DNA of 64,000 nucleotides from contig OZ037768.1 of the NCBI GenBank assembly GCA_964035545.1, positions 10,558,741-10,622,740 of the forward strand. The letters are read 5' to 3'. Origin of the DNA: Bugula neritina (Eukaryota > Bryozoa > Gymnolaemata > Cheilostomatida > Bugulidae). Shown piece after piece: positions 26,501 to 35,994 of this stretch (positions are counted from its first letter, which is position 1; each line of letters starts with the position of its first letter). The translations under genes and the position numbers were made by a program. Below the pieces are notes generated by a model. It was not told the DNA's origin and searched no databases. It saw only the letters and a list, made by a program, of their open reading frames with translations.

Positions 26501-28245
26501 TACACAGTAATATTTCACACTACTATCTACTATCTTGTTTACAGGTATTCTCTTCTGGTATGTTTGTTCAGGCCATGTTAGACTACCATTACACTTTGAA
26601 CAATGCACCAGCAAGGATCAGCTTTTCATTTCTGTCAAAAAAGGTTTGTCTTTTAAACTATGGGTTTCATGATCATTCATTCGGTGTATTAGATTGGGGC
26701 ACAGTTGTGGCTCAGTAGTTAAAGCACTAGTCTATCGCGTGTTAGGTTTTGGGTTTGAAACCCAACCGGGCTGTTGGTGATGTCAGGAAAGGTTTCTCGT
26801 CACAATTGCTCCTTCGATACTTTGAAAGCCCTTAAAACCACTTTGCCAGCATGGAGAGAGGCATAGTCCTTAGACCATATACTCTTAGCCTAGGGCCACA
26901 CGGTGCGTATTTTCGCATGCGAAATTTGAAATCACAAGTAGCAAAGGTGTCCACTGTGCGCGTTGAGAAAACGTTGGCACTTGCGTTGAAAATGCTGAGC
27001 GACAAGTGCGAATCGTCTCTGTCATCGTCACCTAATTGGCTGGTAGCTATTCAGCGAGCCCAATTTCTTTAATTTAGTGCTACATTCCAGCAAATTGCGT
27101 TCTATTGAAAGCGAGTGCAAATGAAAGCTTTATTTATCACGCATCACTGACGCTACAGTGGACACCTTTGCTACTTGTGATTTCAATTTTCGCATGCGAA
27201 AATACGCATCGTGTGGCCCTAGGCTAAGTACAGGGATAGAGACTTTGAACAGGTCTGAGTTTATAGGATTAGCTTCTTTTGCAAAAATATGTCGTATGGT
27301 TATTTGGGGTTATAACTAATAACATTACGATACATAATCTTTGGCAGGACATCACCATGTTGTGGCTATCACAGCTTGCATCTCGTATGCATCCTGAATA
27401 TTGGTATCCTCGCATATGTTCTAGAATATACATAGAAATATGTACTATTACTATACAATAATATAGACTGGTAATACTGCATGCATGCTGCACTTTGTAT
27501 ATCTATAGTTAGGCTTTATATATGCTTCTTGTGTTATATTGTATGTCTGGTGTTTACAGGAATGAGGCCAGAGAAATCAGCTCTGTTTGATGATGATTGC
27601 TGGGAGCTGATGTCTCACTGTTGGGATCCTGTCCCTTCCAGACGCCCTCTCACAGGCTCTGTGGAGACTGCACTCTATTCTATATATAGCAGGTAGGCCT
27701 GCCCCACACTGGAGGCTATAAGATACACTGTGCTGGGGGTCAGTAGGTGTAAGCTTGTGTTACACATGATTTGTAAAGTTGTTTCTAATCTGATGTTTTC
27801 TTGTCTGCAAACTTTAATGGTATCCCTCATTCTTAGTTTATTATGTATATTTTAAAACACATTTTAAGAGTTGCAAATATATTTATTGTTTATGTGATGA
27901 TATCCCGATAATTATGCCAGTCCCAATAACTACATTACTCCAGTCCAATAAATCAATGTACTTAAGGAGCATTATAGAAATTCAGTAAGACTCAGTAAAC
28001 AACTAACATATTTTTTATTTTCAAGTTCTATTCCATTGGATGAAATTCGATTCGTTTAATTTTCAATTTAGAAACTCTTTTGTGCTTTATGTTAGAAATC
28101 TTGTTGGCAATCCAATGTGAGTTTACCATATAAACCTGTTTTTTCATTTAGATACGAGGATAACCCAGATATGATCGCCATTAAAAATCAAATACCATCG
28201 GACAAAAAATCAACATCTGGCCGAAAGCGACAATCTAGGCATTAG
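14560..28245 (+). CDS. DSTYK: Dual serine/threonine and tyrosine protein kinase (DSTYK/RIPK5)
   Basis: Kinase with a long N-terminal region; in vertebrates it is linked to FGF/ERK signalling and cell death. Seventeen exons: 14560-14695, 15601-15790, 16253-16422, 16831-16988, 19761-19905, 20184-20388, 20833-21053, 21239-21391, 21729-21919, 22598-22695, 23147-23355, 23832-23988, 24252-24407, 24794-24884, 25162-25321, 26545-26643 plus 27560-27692, and final exon 28152-28245 (TAG). Total 2766 nt, 921 aa (human 929). N-terminal match: [15 protein letters not shown]. Middle: [17 protein letters not shown], followed by a coiled-coil-like Lys/Glu-rich part. Kinase domain from about residue 626: glycine loop GRGQYGVVY (~635-643), AIK lysine ~657, HRDIKLKN ~751-758, DLG (~774-776) instead of DFG, then GTPIHMAPE. 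The DLG is normal for this family. The intron after exon 25162-25321 carries two minisatellites; the next carries a SINE and a MITE. The start ATG is the first in frame. Confidence 0.96.
15801..15960 (+). repeat. 26/18-bp minisatellite at a DSTYK splice donor
   Basis: Begins 10 bp after the donor of DSTYK exon 2 (exon end 15790). Units begin TCAAGTTCTC and are 18 or 26 bp long; three consecutive 26-bp copies cover 15819-15896 and decayed copies follow to about 15960. The exon frame stays open through the array to a stop at 16002-16004. Confidence 0.85.
17041..19227. other. Large DSTYK intron, first part; unexplained sequence
   Basis: Part of the 2.8-kb intron 16989-19760. No coding exon is visible. 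It contains a 12-G run at 18519-18530 and two inverted pairs of TGAGTCA/TGACTCA (17619-17635 and inside 18931-18981). Confidence 0.5.
19228..19433. mobile_element. MITE with ~24-bp terminal inverted repeats (pogo/Tigger-like ends)
   Basis: Left end CAGTGCTCCCTCCATATCTT and right end (reverse complement) CAGTGCTACCTCCATATCTC agree over about 24 bp with two mismatches. The CAGT...CCCTC-type terminus resembles non-autonomous Tc1/mariner-pogo elements. No intact TA duplication is seen (TG before, TA after). Inside is a perfect 14-bp stem (19348-19361 with 19377-19390) around a 15-nt loop containing GGTTCAAGCC. Length ~206 bp, in a DSTYK intron. Confidence 0.65.
19472..19693 (+). mobile_element. 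tRNA-derived SINE, copy 2 (best-preserved plus-strand copy)
   Basis: Starts GAGCAGCCGTGGTCTAGGG (A-box region). A B box GGCTCGAATCCCAG lies at about 19530, then the family body (ggtgatgttaggaagagcat, cataattgctcctgtgccac) and tail (tttctcacagggatggtgac). Typical of an RNA polymerase III-transcribed SINE with a tRNA head. In a DSTYK intron, 68 bp before exon 19761-19905. Confidence 0.88.
22971..23110 (+). repeat. 14-bp minisatellite, 10 copies
   Basis: Ten head-to-tail 14-bp units of the form CATATATTACTTAT (variants ACTCAT, ACTAGT) fill exactly 140 bp. The array ends 36 bp before the 3' splice site of DSTYK exon 23147-23355. Confidence 0.9.
25322..25643 (+). repeat. 23-bp minisatellite built on a splice donor, 14 copies
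   Basis: The array begins at the first base of the intron after DSTYK exon 25162-25321. Each 23-bp unit starts GTAAGTGtAGTGTGACATGT, so every unit carries a consensus 5' splice site. Fourteen units fill 25322-25643. A variant pair (…TATG then GTAAGTGCAG) recurs at 25411, 25503 and 25595, exactly 92 bp apart, showing a four-unit higher-order repeat. Decayed copies follow to about 25675. Confidence 0.95.
26240..26505 (+). repeat. 16-bp minisatellite, about 16 copies
   Basis: Units of AATACTTATACTATAC (variants TTACACT, TCATACT, TTACGCT) repeat to about 26505, 40 bp before DSTYK exon 26545-26643. A degraded lead-in starts at about 26120. It lies in the same intron as the 23-bp donor repeat, so this intron has an array at each end. 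Confidence 0.9.
26697..26850 (+). mobile_element. tRNA-derived SINE, copy 3 (diverged, 3' truncated)
   Basis: Reads GGCACAGTTGTGGCTCAG, a B-box-like GGTTTGAAACCCAACC, then TTGGTGATGTCAGGAAAGG and ATTGCTCC. The family tail is missing or badly decayed. In a DSTYK intron, 34 bp upstream of the MITE at 26884. Confidence 0.7.
26884..27228. mobile_element. MITE with ~75-bp imperfect terminal inverted repeats
   Basis: The ends CTTAGCCTAGGGCCACACGG and its mirror (reverse complement CTTAGCCTAGGGCCACACGA) pair over the outer ~40 bp, including a TTTTCGCATGCGAAA palindrome. Pairing continues inward through TCACAAGTAGCAAAGGTGTC on both sides. Total about 345 bp with no coding capacity. The outermost TTA/TAA could be a PIF/Harbinger-style 3-bp target duplication. 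In a DSTYK intron; GC content is higher than in its surroundings. Confidence 0.85.
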
Positions 28246-28523
28246 ATTTCTATCATAAAGAAAACTAAATATATAATATTTTTTCACAGTTTTCATTGTT
28301 TAGGAAAGTGTGTGTTTATTAACAGCATAATTATGTTTATTGTTCAACTTGTTTTAATTTTATTAAACATTCCATTTTCTATGTTTTAAATTAGCATAAA
28401 ATATCAAGTAGACACCTCAAGTTTTATACTTGTTACTACATGGTGCTTTTTGTATATATCGAGTTTCAGTCTTGACAATCACAAGAGATGTATATTTTTA
28501 TAGGATTCGTTTTTACCCGAATT

Positions 28524-28529
28524 AATAAA
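28524..28529 (+). promoter_or_regulatory. Poly(A) signal AATAAA, candidate for DSTYK
   Basis: First canonical AATAAA after the DSTYK stop, 279 bp downstream. A variant ATTAAA lies earlier at 28372-28377. Which one is used cannot be told from sequence. Confidence 0.45.
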
Positions 28530-31362
28530 ACATGTTGTCAATGCACTGTTATTGTTTGTCATGCAGTTTATCTACTCAGTGTCAAGGTTGTTTAACAATA
28601 ATGTTTGAAAGTTGCCTAAGAGTTATAATGTTGATAATGATATCAGTCTTAGGTCTATAGCTTGCTGCTTTCAACCTTCAAAAAGACATTGCGTTGTATA
28701 GGCCTACAATATTTTCTTTTTCCCATGTAGTAAACAAGGCACTTGTTGTGTTCTTGTATTTTTATTCCAAGATATATGAAGAAAACATTGCTTTCATTAT
28801 ATACATACATATTTTAAAATATAGCAGCAGAAATGATAAATTCTATTGGAGAAATCATTAAATGCAAAATAAAGCATAGCAAGCTATTGCAATATTCCAG
28901 CAGGGCTCTTGGATCAGCTATATCAGTTGCAATGGTATATTTAAATTAATAAATTTGCTCATTAAATCATGTCATTAATTACTTTGTTCAAATTTCTATA
29001 GGGGCATAGTTGCTATAACTTTTCCAGTGGAGAAATTTTATTCCTTATTTTTGAAATATTTACCGATACACTATTTATTAATTTGCATGGGTAAATAATG
29101 AAATTGCTTAGCAATGTACAATAATGTTGTATTATGATGCAATAACATGAAGTCTTATTATGATAATGTCTTTTTGTGATTCAAAACTTGAGTATTAAAT
29201 GATACACAAGTTTTTTGTTAGATTCAATGAAAATATGACCTCCACATTTGTATAATTAGTGTTAATAGTTTGATAGTTTAACATATAAACATTGAGTGTC
29301 CTCATATCTATATATTATATACATGTCAACATTTGTACTAGGGGGATAAGACTGAGTAATACTATATCTTCGCATTTGATATTATCTGGGAAAGTCTCAG
29401 ATTAATGGAACCATTGTTTGTTAAATAATACGAGGACAAGCACCTGAACAACTCAGCCTATTGAATGGAGTTTTTCATATATTTATAAACAAGCCTTTTA
29501 TTGTTCAAAAACGGTTTTTGTTTACATTTTATTTGTATGGATTAAATGCAGCCACTTGAGAGCATCACACATGGGAACTGCAACAGATGTTGAGAACAAA
29601 TCCTGAAAAATGTTTCCTAAGCAATATTTTGTTTATTTATTTGCGTAATTGCTTGTATGTCGTGTAATATAATAGTTACTTCAACTGACAATAACAGTAG
29701 GTGAAATCTGATAACAATGCAAGCAATAAACATAAAACAGTCCGACCATGCTACAAGAGTTCATTACACATTGATATTCTGTAGTGAGACAATACAAATC
29801 ATATGGAGTAAAATTGATTTCTTTTCTCAGTTCTCAGCTGGTACATGCTCTGTCAGCAATGCCCAGTAATTGGTTGCATGCTCACCTTGTATTTGCTGCT
29901 GATTGGGCAGTTTCTACCGAGCTGGCGTCATTCAGAAACTTTTCGATATACCATTGCAAAAGGGCAATTTACGCTTGTAATCGATAGCGTAATAACTTTT
30001 CTAATCAAAATTGCGCACTATATTCCAATAAATCCAATAACAAATTTGTGGGAAAAAATTCAGCTAGTAGATGATGAATAATCGAAAATTTGTAAAAGAA
30101 TTCCTCTTTAATCTGTGAACTGGAGTCTTTCTCAGCAATATATATATAATGGGCAAATTTGTCAGCTTTTTAAAACAAAGCAAATATTTTGCTGGCTTAT
30201 CTATGTGGTTAAGATATTTTTAAGAACTCACTCAATGTCATGTTTAACTTGGCAGTAATAAAATATGTAATCTTTGAATTTATAATTTAATTCAGTTAAT
30301 TATATAATATTTATTGCAGCAATAACATAATATCAGTGTTGATATCACATATTACATGCAGAAAATAGTCAATCCAATATAACTTTGACATACAACTAAA
30401 ATATATTTACATATATTTTGCAATGATGTTAACTTTTGTGTAAATTTAGGAATGCTTGCCACAAGTTTACACTGCTATTTGTTTCAAGTTGTGGGAAGAC
30501 TTTTGCATCAAGAAGAACAAAGACGCAAAATTTAAAGCACACTTATTATAATGCAGATAAAATGGAGTATTATAACGCATTGTTGACAATAAAAAATCAT
30601 AATTCCACAATGCTTATTTATAAAACAGGCAATAATTATACATTTGGCTGTGTTTTATAAACGTTTTTAGATGTTAATAATGTGGATTCTTTTGGGTAAT
30701 GTCTAAAATATATTCTACCACAACTCTTCATATTACATACTAAAAATCATAACCTAAAGATAAAGTTACCTCTGCAGTTTGTATGAAATATAAGTGCTTG
30801 CCATATGACATTTGAAATAACCAATCAAAATACTTCTTCATTAGCATAGGTTGATGCTTTTTAATAAAGTTTAAGTTATGACTAAATTTTTCATATTTTG
30901 TCTTCTTTTATTTCTATTAAACGCCTGATAGAAATACTTAAAAACCGAAAAACACAAAAGTAAATTGAAAGTCTATGCAGAGCTGGCCTTATTGAATCAG
31001 GCAATAAACAAATTTAATTATTTTAGACTTGTCAGCAATGAAGTAAAATGTTTACATTTGCCTGCCTCTCTAGATTTACATTAACTCTTTAAGTGGCTTT
31101 AGTAATTATTCATATCAAAATTGAAGAATGTGTACTCTTTAGATTTAATTGTATACAAAACGTTTGCACATATCAAAAATGTTCACACGGTTCAAAAGAT
31201 ATAAGATGTTACCGAATTTGTAAGCATGTATTGATTTATAGAAAGAATAAATACCTTTTAGTGTCATTCAATGTTGTGCATTTGCTTAAACAGCAAACCA
31301 AATCTGCTAGAATGTCATCTATTAATTAATTACACAGTATACAAGTAGCAAATGAATTTTAT
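28530..31362. other. Intergenic region, no supported gene
   Basis: AT-rich spacer between DSTYK and the lectin gene. Short open frames (for example 29845-30081, 30436-30660, 31093-31329) have no signal peptide, domain motif or splice-bounded structure that I can recognise, and are treated as chance. Confidence 0.6.
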
Positions 31363-34300
31363 ATGTTCAACATTATGAAGTACAGTCTTATTTTACCATT
31401 TCTATTTCTGCTTTTTGGTAAGTAGTGCAATATATTAGTATTACCTGATTCTATAGACACAACAGTTGATTTGTTGTGTTGTGTACTACGTAACTGTGCA
31501 TGTCAAAATGTTCTATCTTCTAATTAATGCTGTATTATTCCATTATTCCAAGTTGGCAAAGATTAAGCTGCGCTAATAAAACATAAATAGAACTCAGGTC
31601 TGATGAAATTAAAAAAATTATTGTAATAATATAAAAATAGCCACACTCGTTTAAACATTATTGTTTTAATTTTTAGTATTTACTTTTTATTGTAGAAATT
31701 GTAAAAGGTAATGAACAAAATAGCAGAGTTGTTTTAAAGAAATATACAAGCTTTTATGACCAGAAGAGGCTATGCTCTGCTGATAAACCATTTGTTGATT
31801 GCGCAATATCACCATGCAAAGGTATTGTGTTGTTATCACATGTATGCAAACTTACAACAGTTGTACAATACTTAAACAATAGCAGCAAAATTTAAATTTT
31901 TTAGCAATTTAGCATGTTCAAACTTGTTTAAAGCAACAAATGAATCATGTACAAATATTTATTAATGAAAATGCTGTATTTATTTATTATTGTTGCTGGC
32001 CTCCCACCCACTTTGATCTGATTCAGCTTTGATTAACACTTCGCAATTGATTCTTTACTTTCAAATATTTCACCAAGTTTGTAAAATATTGCATCATGAA
32101 AACTATGTGGATGTTTTAATTTGTATAAGTTAATGAAACCTTTACAGAAATAAAAATAGTTAACCAGTGCATGCTGTGGAGTACTTTGTTGAACTGCTGT
32201 CACTACAGTAGTATGCTAGATGTGTTTATTTGCACACACCCTGTTACTTGGTATATTAATTTGTATCTGTTTGTAAGAAATCAAATGATAAAAGTTTGTG
32301 ACATAAATATAAATTTCAACTAAAAATAACTTGCAAAAGAAACTATTTATATTCATTTTTCTATGTAAATCTGTTACTTTTTATGACAACCATAATACAG
32401 ACATTATTATGCACGCATTTCTGCTTCAAACACATAAAATACTAATTCTATTGGTTAGGAAAATATTTCTGTTTAAATTCTAATACAAAGTACTTTCAAA
32501 GTGATGTTATAATTTAGCTGAAAGACTCCTTGGAATGAAGTGTGAGGCTCACCCGGATGCTGTGTGTGTCAACGAGTTTTGTGGTGGATGCGTTGCCAAG
32601 CACTATGTAAACAGAAAAGAAGTGCATTGTGGAAAAGGTTCGCAGTAAATCACAAATTTCTAGCAAAATTTTAGTATAAGATAAAGAGTTGTTTTAGAAA
32701 AAAAATATTTGGAGTTTGTAACATTTGATTAATGCATGTGCAGGAGAAATGAAGTAAATAAGCTTTTTCTGTATAGCTTAAATTGTGGCGGATATTTGCA
32801 TAGTTGAAGGTTAAACTGGTTATAAAAAAGTGTGAATCAACTTAATACAATTTCTAACCTCCTATATTTATTACATAAAAAATTCACATTTAACCATGAA
32901 TATAGGTGCCAGTTATCAAAATAAATGGCTGTAGAAGCTCCCATTGCTTTTCTTATAGGTTATGTAAGAGTAGGCCGACAGACATATTAGCTTAAAGACT
33001 TTTTGTCTGAATTATTAATGTACAAGCATAGGCAAAATAACAAAACCATTTTCGCCTATTTGAGACAAAAGGTTAATATAAAACATTTTTGTAGATAACA
33101 ACGTGATTTGTGAGTTACATAATTCTAGCTTAAGTTGTCCTACAAATCATATAATGAAGATAAACTTGGCAAAATATGGCAGAACGGACACAACTACTTG
33201 CAGACATTCTTATAACTTTGATGCAATGCACAGCAACACAGCGTGAGTAGCAAGTATTGTGTGTAGGTTGTCACTAGTGTGTGTGGTTATGTATGTAACT
33301 TAGAACTTGCTCCAGAGTTTATGTAGTATGTAAAAACTCTGTGTGTGTTTTTATAGTCACAATCCTTGTGAGAAACCCTGATGGTAAGGTTTATTTTAAA
33401 TTGGGCTAAGAACTTTTTTCTAAAGTAGCATTCAAAGAGCAATTATGACTGAATGCTCTTCCTAACATCACAGAAGTTGTTAGACTACAGCCACTGACTT
33501 CGTGTTTAATAGGCTAGCATTCTAACCACTACACCACAGCTGCTCCCTAGTGTATATGTAATATATAGACCAGTGTATTTGTTAAGATATATACTGCACA
33601 AACTTCAATGCTATATTAGTTTTATGATTGCATTCAATTTTGCCCATGCATTTGTAACTCATGCCCAGGTAAATATAACTCATTGTTGCTTTATGCATTA
33701 ATTTTACTGGCTGTTAGAACAATTGCTATGCATTGTGCATATATAAATACAAATACATAATTAAATGTGTATATTTTTACATAGTGTATTGAAACACAAT
33801 TGCACATATGGCATAAAGTAACTACATTGCACATTAAAGACAATGATTACATGAAAGACAATGTAGAATTAGATTTATTACACGAAACCCCAGCTGCATG
33901 TTAAGTGTGGTTAGATAGTGTGAGGAAATTATTATGGTGGTTTTATGTTATTGTGATAATCATTTTCCTCTACAATAGCCAATACAACTATCCCTGAAAC
34001 ATTATTTATACAAAAACAAACCCATAGTATACTGCTTTGCTTTAACTATCAGGTGTTTCTCTGCCAATGCCACTCAGATAGTAAAAGAGCAATGTGAAGG
34101 TCAAACAGCTTGCTGGCCCGATGTGTCAGTCAAAGTGTTTGGTGATCCTTGCCACGGAATATACAAATATTTAAAGGTTGACTTTGACTGCGTACCTATC
34201 CGCAATTATTATGAGGCCAAAGAACCAGGCAAGTGTCTTTGCTATGTTATGTGAAAGTTATAAATACTCAGGCAAGTTTCTCAGCAAGCTTATAGTCACT

Positions 34301-34836
34301 ATTCATGTGAGAAACCCCTGATAGAAGGGTTTTTTAAAGCGGGCCAAGGACTTATTTAAATGTGGCACAGGGGCAATTATGACTGAATGCTCTTCCTAAC
34401 ATCACCAATGGCCTTTGTCGGCTTGAACCCATGACATGATGTTTACTAAGCCAATATTTTGGCCTCTAGATCACGGCTGCTTCTTTTATGTGAAAGTAAA
34501 TAGTTCTGATTGATACATTATGCTTGAAAATAACATCCGATGGTGTATAACTTTATATTATAAAGCGCAACAACCAGACTGAAAGTTTATCAACATTCAT
34601 CTTAGCTTAATTGTGCATCGGAACTTTAAATGATACACATACCAGATAAAATAGATGACAAATTGTTCATTGTAGATGCTGTGGTGGTGGTACCAACAGA
34701 AAACCTGTCAGAGGCCGCAAAGCTTTTTCAAAAAGAAGACAACTACTATATCACTACAAATGACTGTTGCTGTAGTCAATTGACTTGGTTAGGGCTGGTC
34801 ATAAACACAGCCATTATTTTATTATTTAAAAGCTAA
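31363..34836 (+). CDS. Secreted or anchored SUEL-type (rhamnose/galactose-binding) lectin with N-terminal Cys-rich domain
   Basis: Six exons: 31363-31417, 31696-31821, 32518-32637, 33095-33242, 34053-34228 and 34676-34836 (TAA); 261 aa. Residues 1-19 form a signal peptide (MFNIMKYSLILPFLFLLFG; the inner Met at 31375 is an alternative start). Residues ~46-100 are a small Cys-rich domain with the pattern C..D.PFVDC...PC ... C..HPDA.CV...CGGC.A, a module seen in invertebrate secreted proteins. Residues ~104-199 are a SUEL/Gal_lectin domain: ICEL opening, AKYGRTDTTTC (conserved YGR) and FGDPCHGIYKYLKVDFDC (conserved DPC and KYL). The tail has TTNDCCCS and then a hydrophobic end (LTWLGLVINTAIILLFKS), suggesting a GPI signal or membrane anchor. 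The last intron uses a GC donor (CCAG/GCAAGT). Likely roles are carbohydrate recognition in immunity or adhesion; ligand unknown. Confidence 0.88.
33348..33547 (-). mobile_element. tRNA-derived SINE, copy 4
   Basis: Minus-strand copy within the lectin intron before exon 34053-34228. The family body (aattatgactgaatgctctt, cctaacatcac on the plus strand) and the head (accacagctgctccc) are clear. The B box is decayed. Confidence 0.8.
34285..34493 (-). mobile_element. tRNA-derived SINE, copy 5
   Basis: Minus-strand copy in the last lectin intron, same orientation as copy 4. Tail (gtgagaaacccctgatag), body (atgactgaatgctcttccta) and head (ctagatcacggctgct) are all recognisable. Together with copy 4 it brackets lectin exon 34053-34228. 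Confidence 0.85.
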
Positions 34837-35994
34837 CCGTAAAAATAGCGAAGCAACTATCATTTTAACATAACATGATAAAATAAGGCTTTTAGAATTA
34901 TTTGCTCTTGTGGTTATTCATTAGATTGTGCGAAACATTTAGCAGTATTGAATAACTGTATATTATAATGCAAGAACTATGCTAAGCCAAAGGACTGTAA
35001 TATAGAATGGAGTATGTGCAATATACAATATTGTTGATCACATATTTCAATTGATGATGTAATAGATCATTAACCGTTGGAAACATACCATTTGTTGATC
35101 AGTATCATTCATTCTATTATATGCAGGCCTATTATTGCCACATCTAGTAACTATAGATGCAGTGGGAACTGTCCCAGTACAATTAATATGTAGCAAAGTT
35201 ATATATAAAACAATTATTAGTTAAAGGTATCAACTTTTTTTAAGTTGAGGAAGAAAAATCAAGTGTTGGAATAAACTGTATAAAATTGCCATAAAATATG
35301 CCGTCATCAAAAATCTGGAAAGTGAATGAAATCATTAAAGGAAAAGATATTCATATTTGTATGCAAAGACTAAATGGTGTACTTTTAGCTTGAGTGGAGT
35401 TAATTTGAACAGCCCTTGCTTCATTTAGTTTTAATAGTATAATTATTTTTATTATTATTCAGTTTTTAGTGTTATACTTCCACCCAATTAAGTAAATCTA
35501 CAATTAGATTTCAAAATTTATTTTTGTGACTCTCATAATATGCTTCAAGTTTAAGGAACAAAAATTTAAAGGCACACAAATACATCAACATGAATTAAAA
35601 CTCATACACATGCTATAATAAGATAAGTAAAAATATATTCTATAAGTAAATTCATTAAAAGTTATTTAAATTACGATGCATGCCTGATCAGAAAGTTAAA
35701 AAAGGTTTAAGAGAGAGAAACAGCTGATGGTTTTTATGATATCCTAGATAATAAAGCAATGGTGGTAAACATAGCAAATAAATATTTAAAATTAAAATAG
35801 AAACAAAATGTTAACAAGGATTTAAGATGAAACCACACAGCAACAAGTTATCTCCCTAAACATTTCACAGAAAAGCTAGTAATTTAACAAATCTATGGCA
35901 ACTATATACACATATTGATGATGACTTAAATACAGCTACACAGCTAAACTAGTACTATATTTAGATATAACGCGATGCTTGTTAGCCAAGCACT
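34837..35994. other. Intergenic spacer between the convergent lectin and MOB4 genes
   Basis: The lectin (+) and MOB4 (-) genes converge here. An AATAAA at 35270-35275 (+) could end the lectin transcript. On the minus strand an AATAAA at 35517-35522 is the nearest I saw for MOB4, 473 bp past its stop. Nothing else is recognised. Confidence 0.5.
35270..35275 (+). promoter_or_regulatory. Poly(A) signal AATAAA, candidate for the lectin gene
   Basis: Canonical hexamer 433 bp after the lectin stop codon, on the right strand and before the MOB4 end. Confidence 0.4.

Noticed and set aside
26125-26581. Plus-strand Tyr/Thr/Ile-rich open frames of 120+ residues
   Set aside because: Produced by the 16-bp intronic repeat; the period of 16 bp gives a 16-residue pattern in every frame.
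26851-27072. 73-aa open frame with normal codon look
   Set aside because: Lies almost wholly inside the MITE at 26884-27228.
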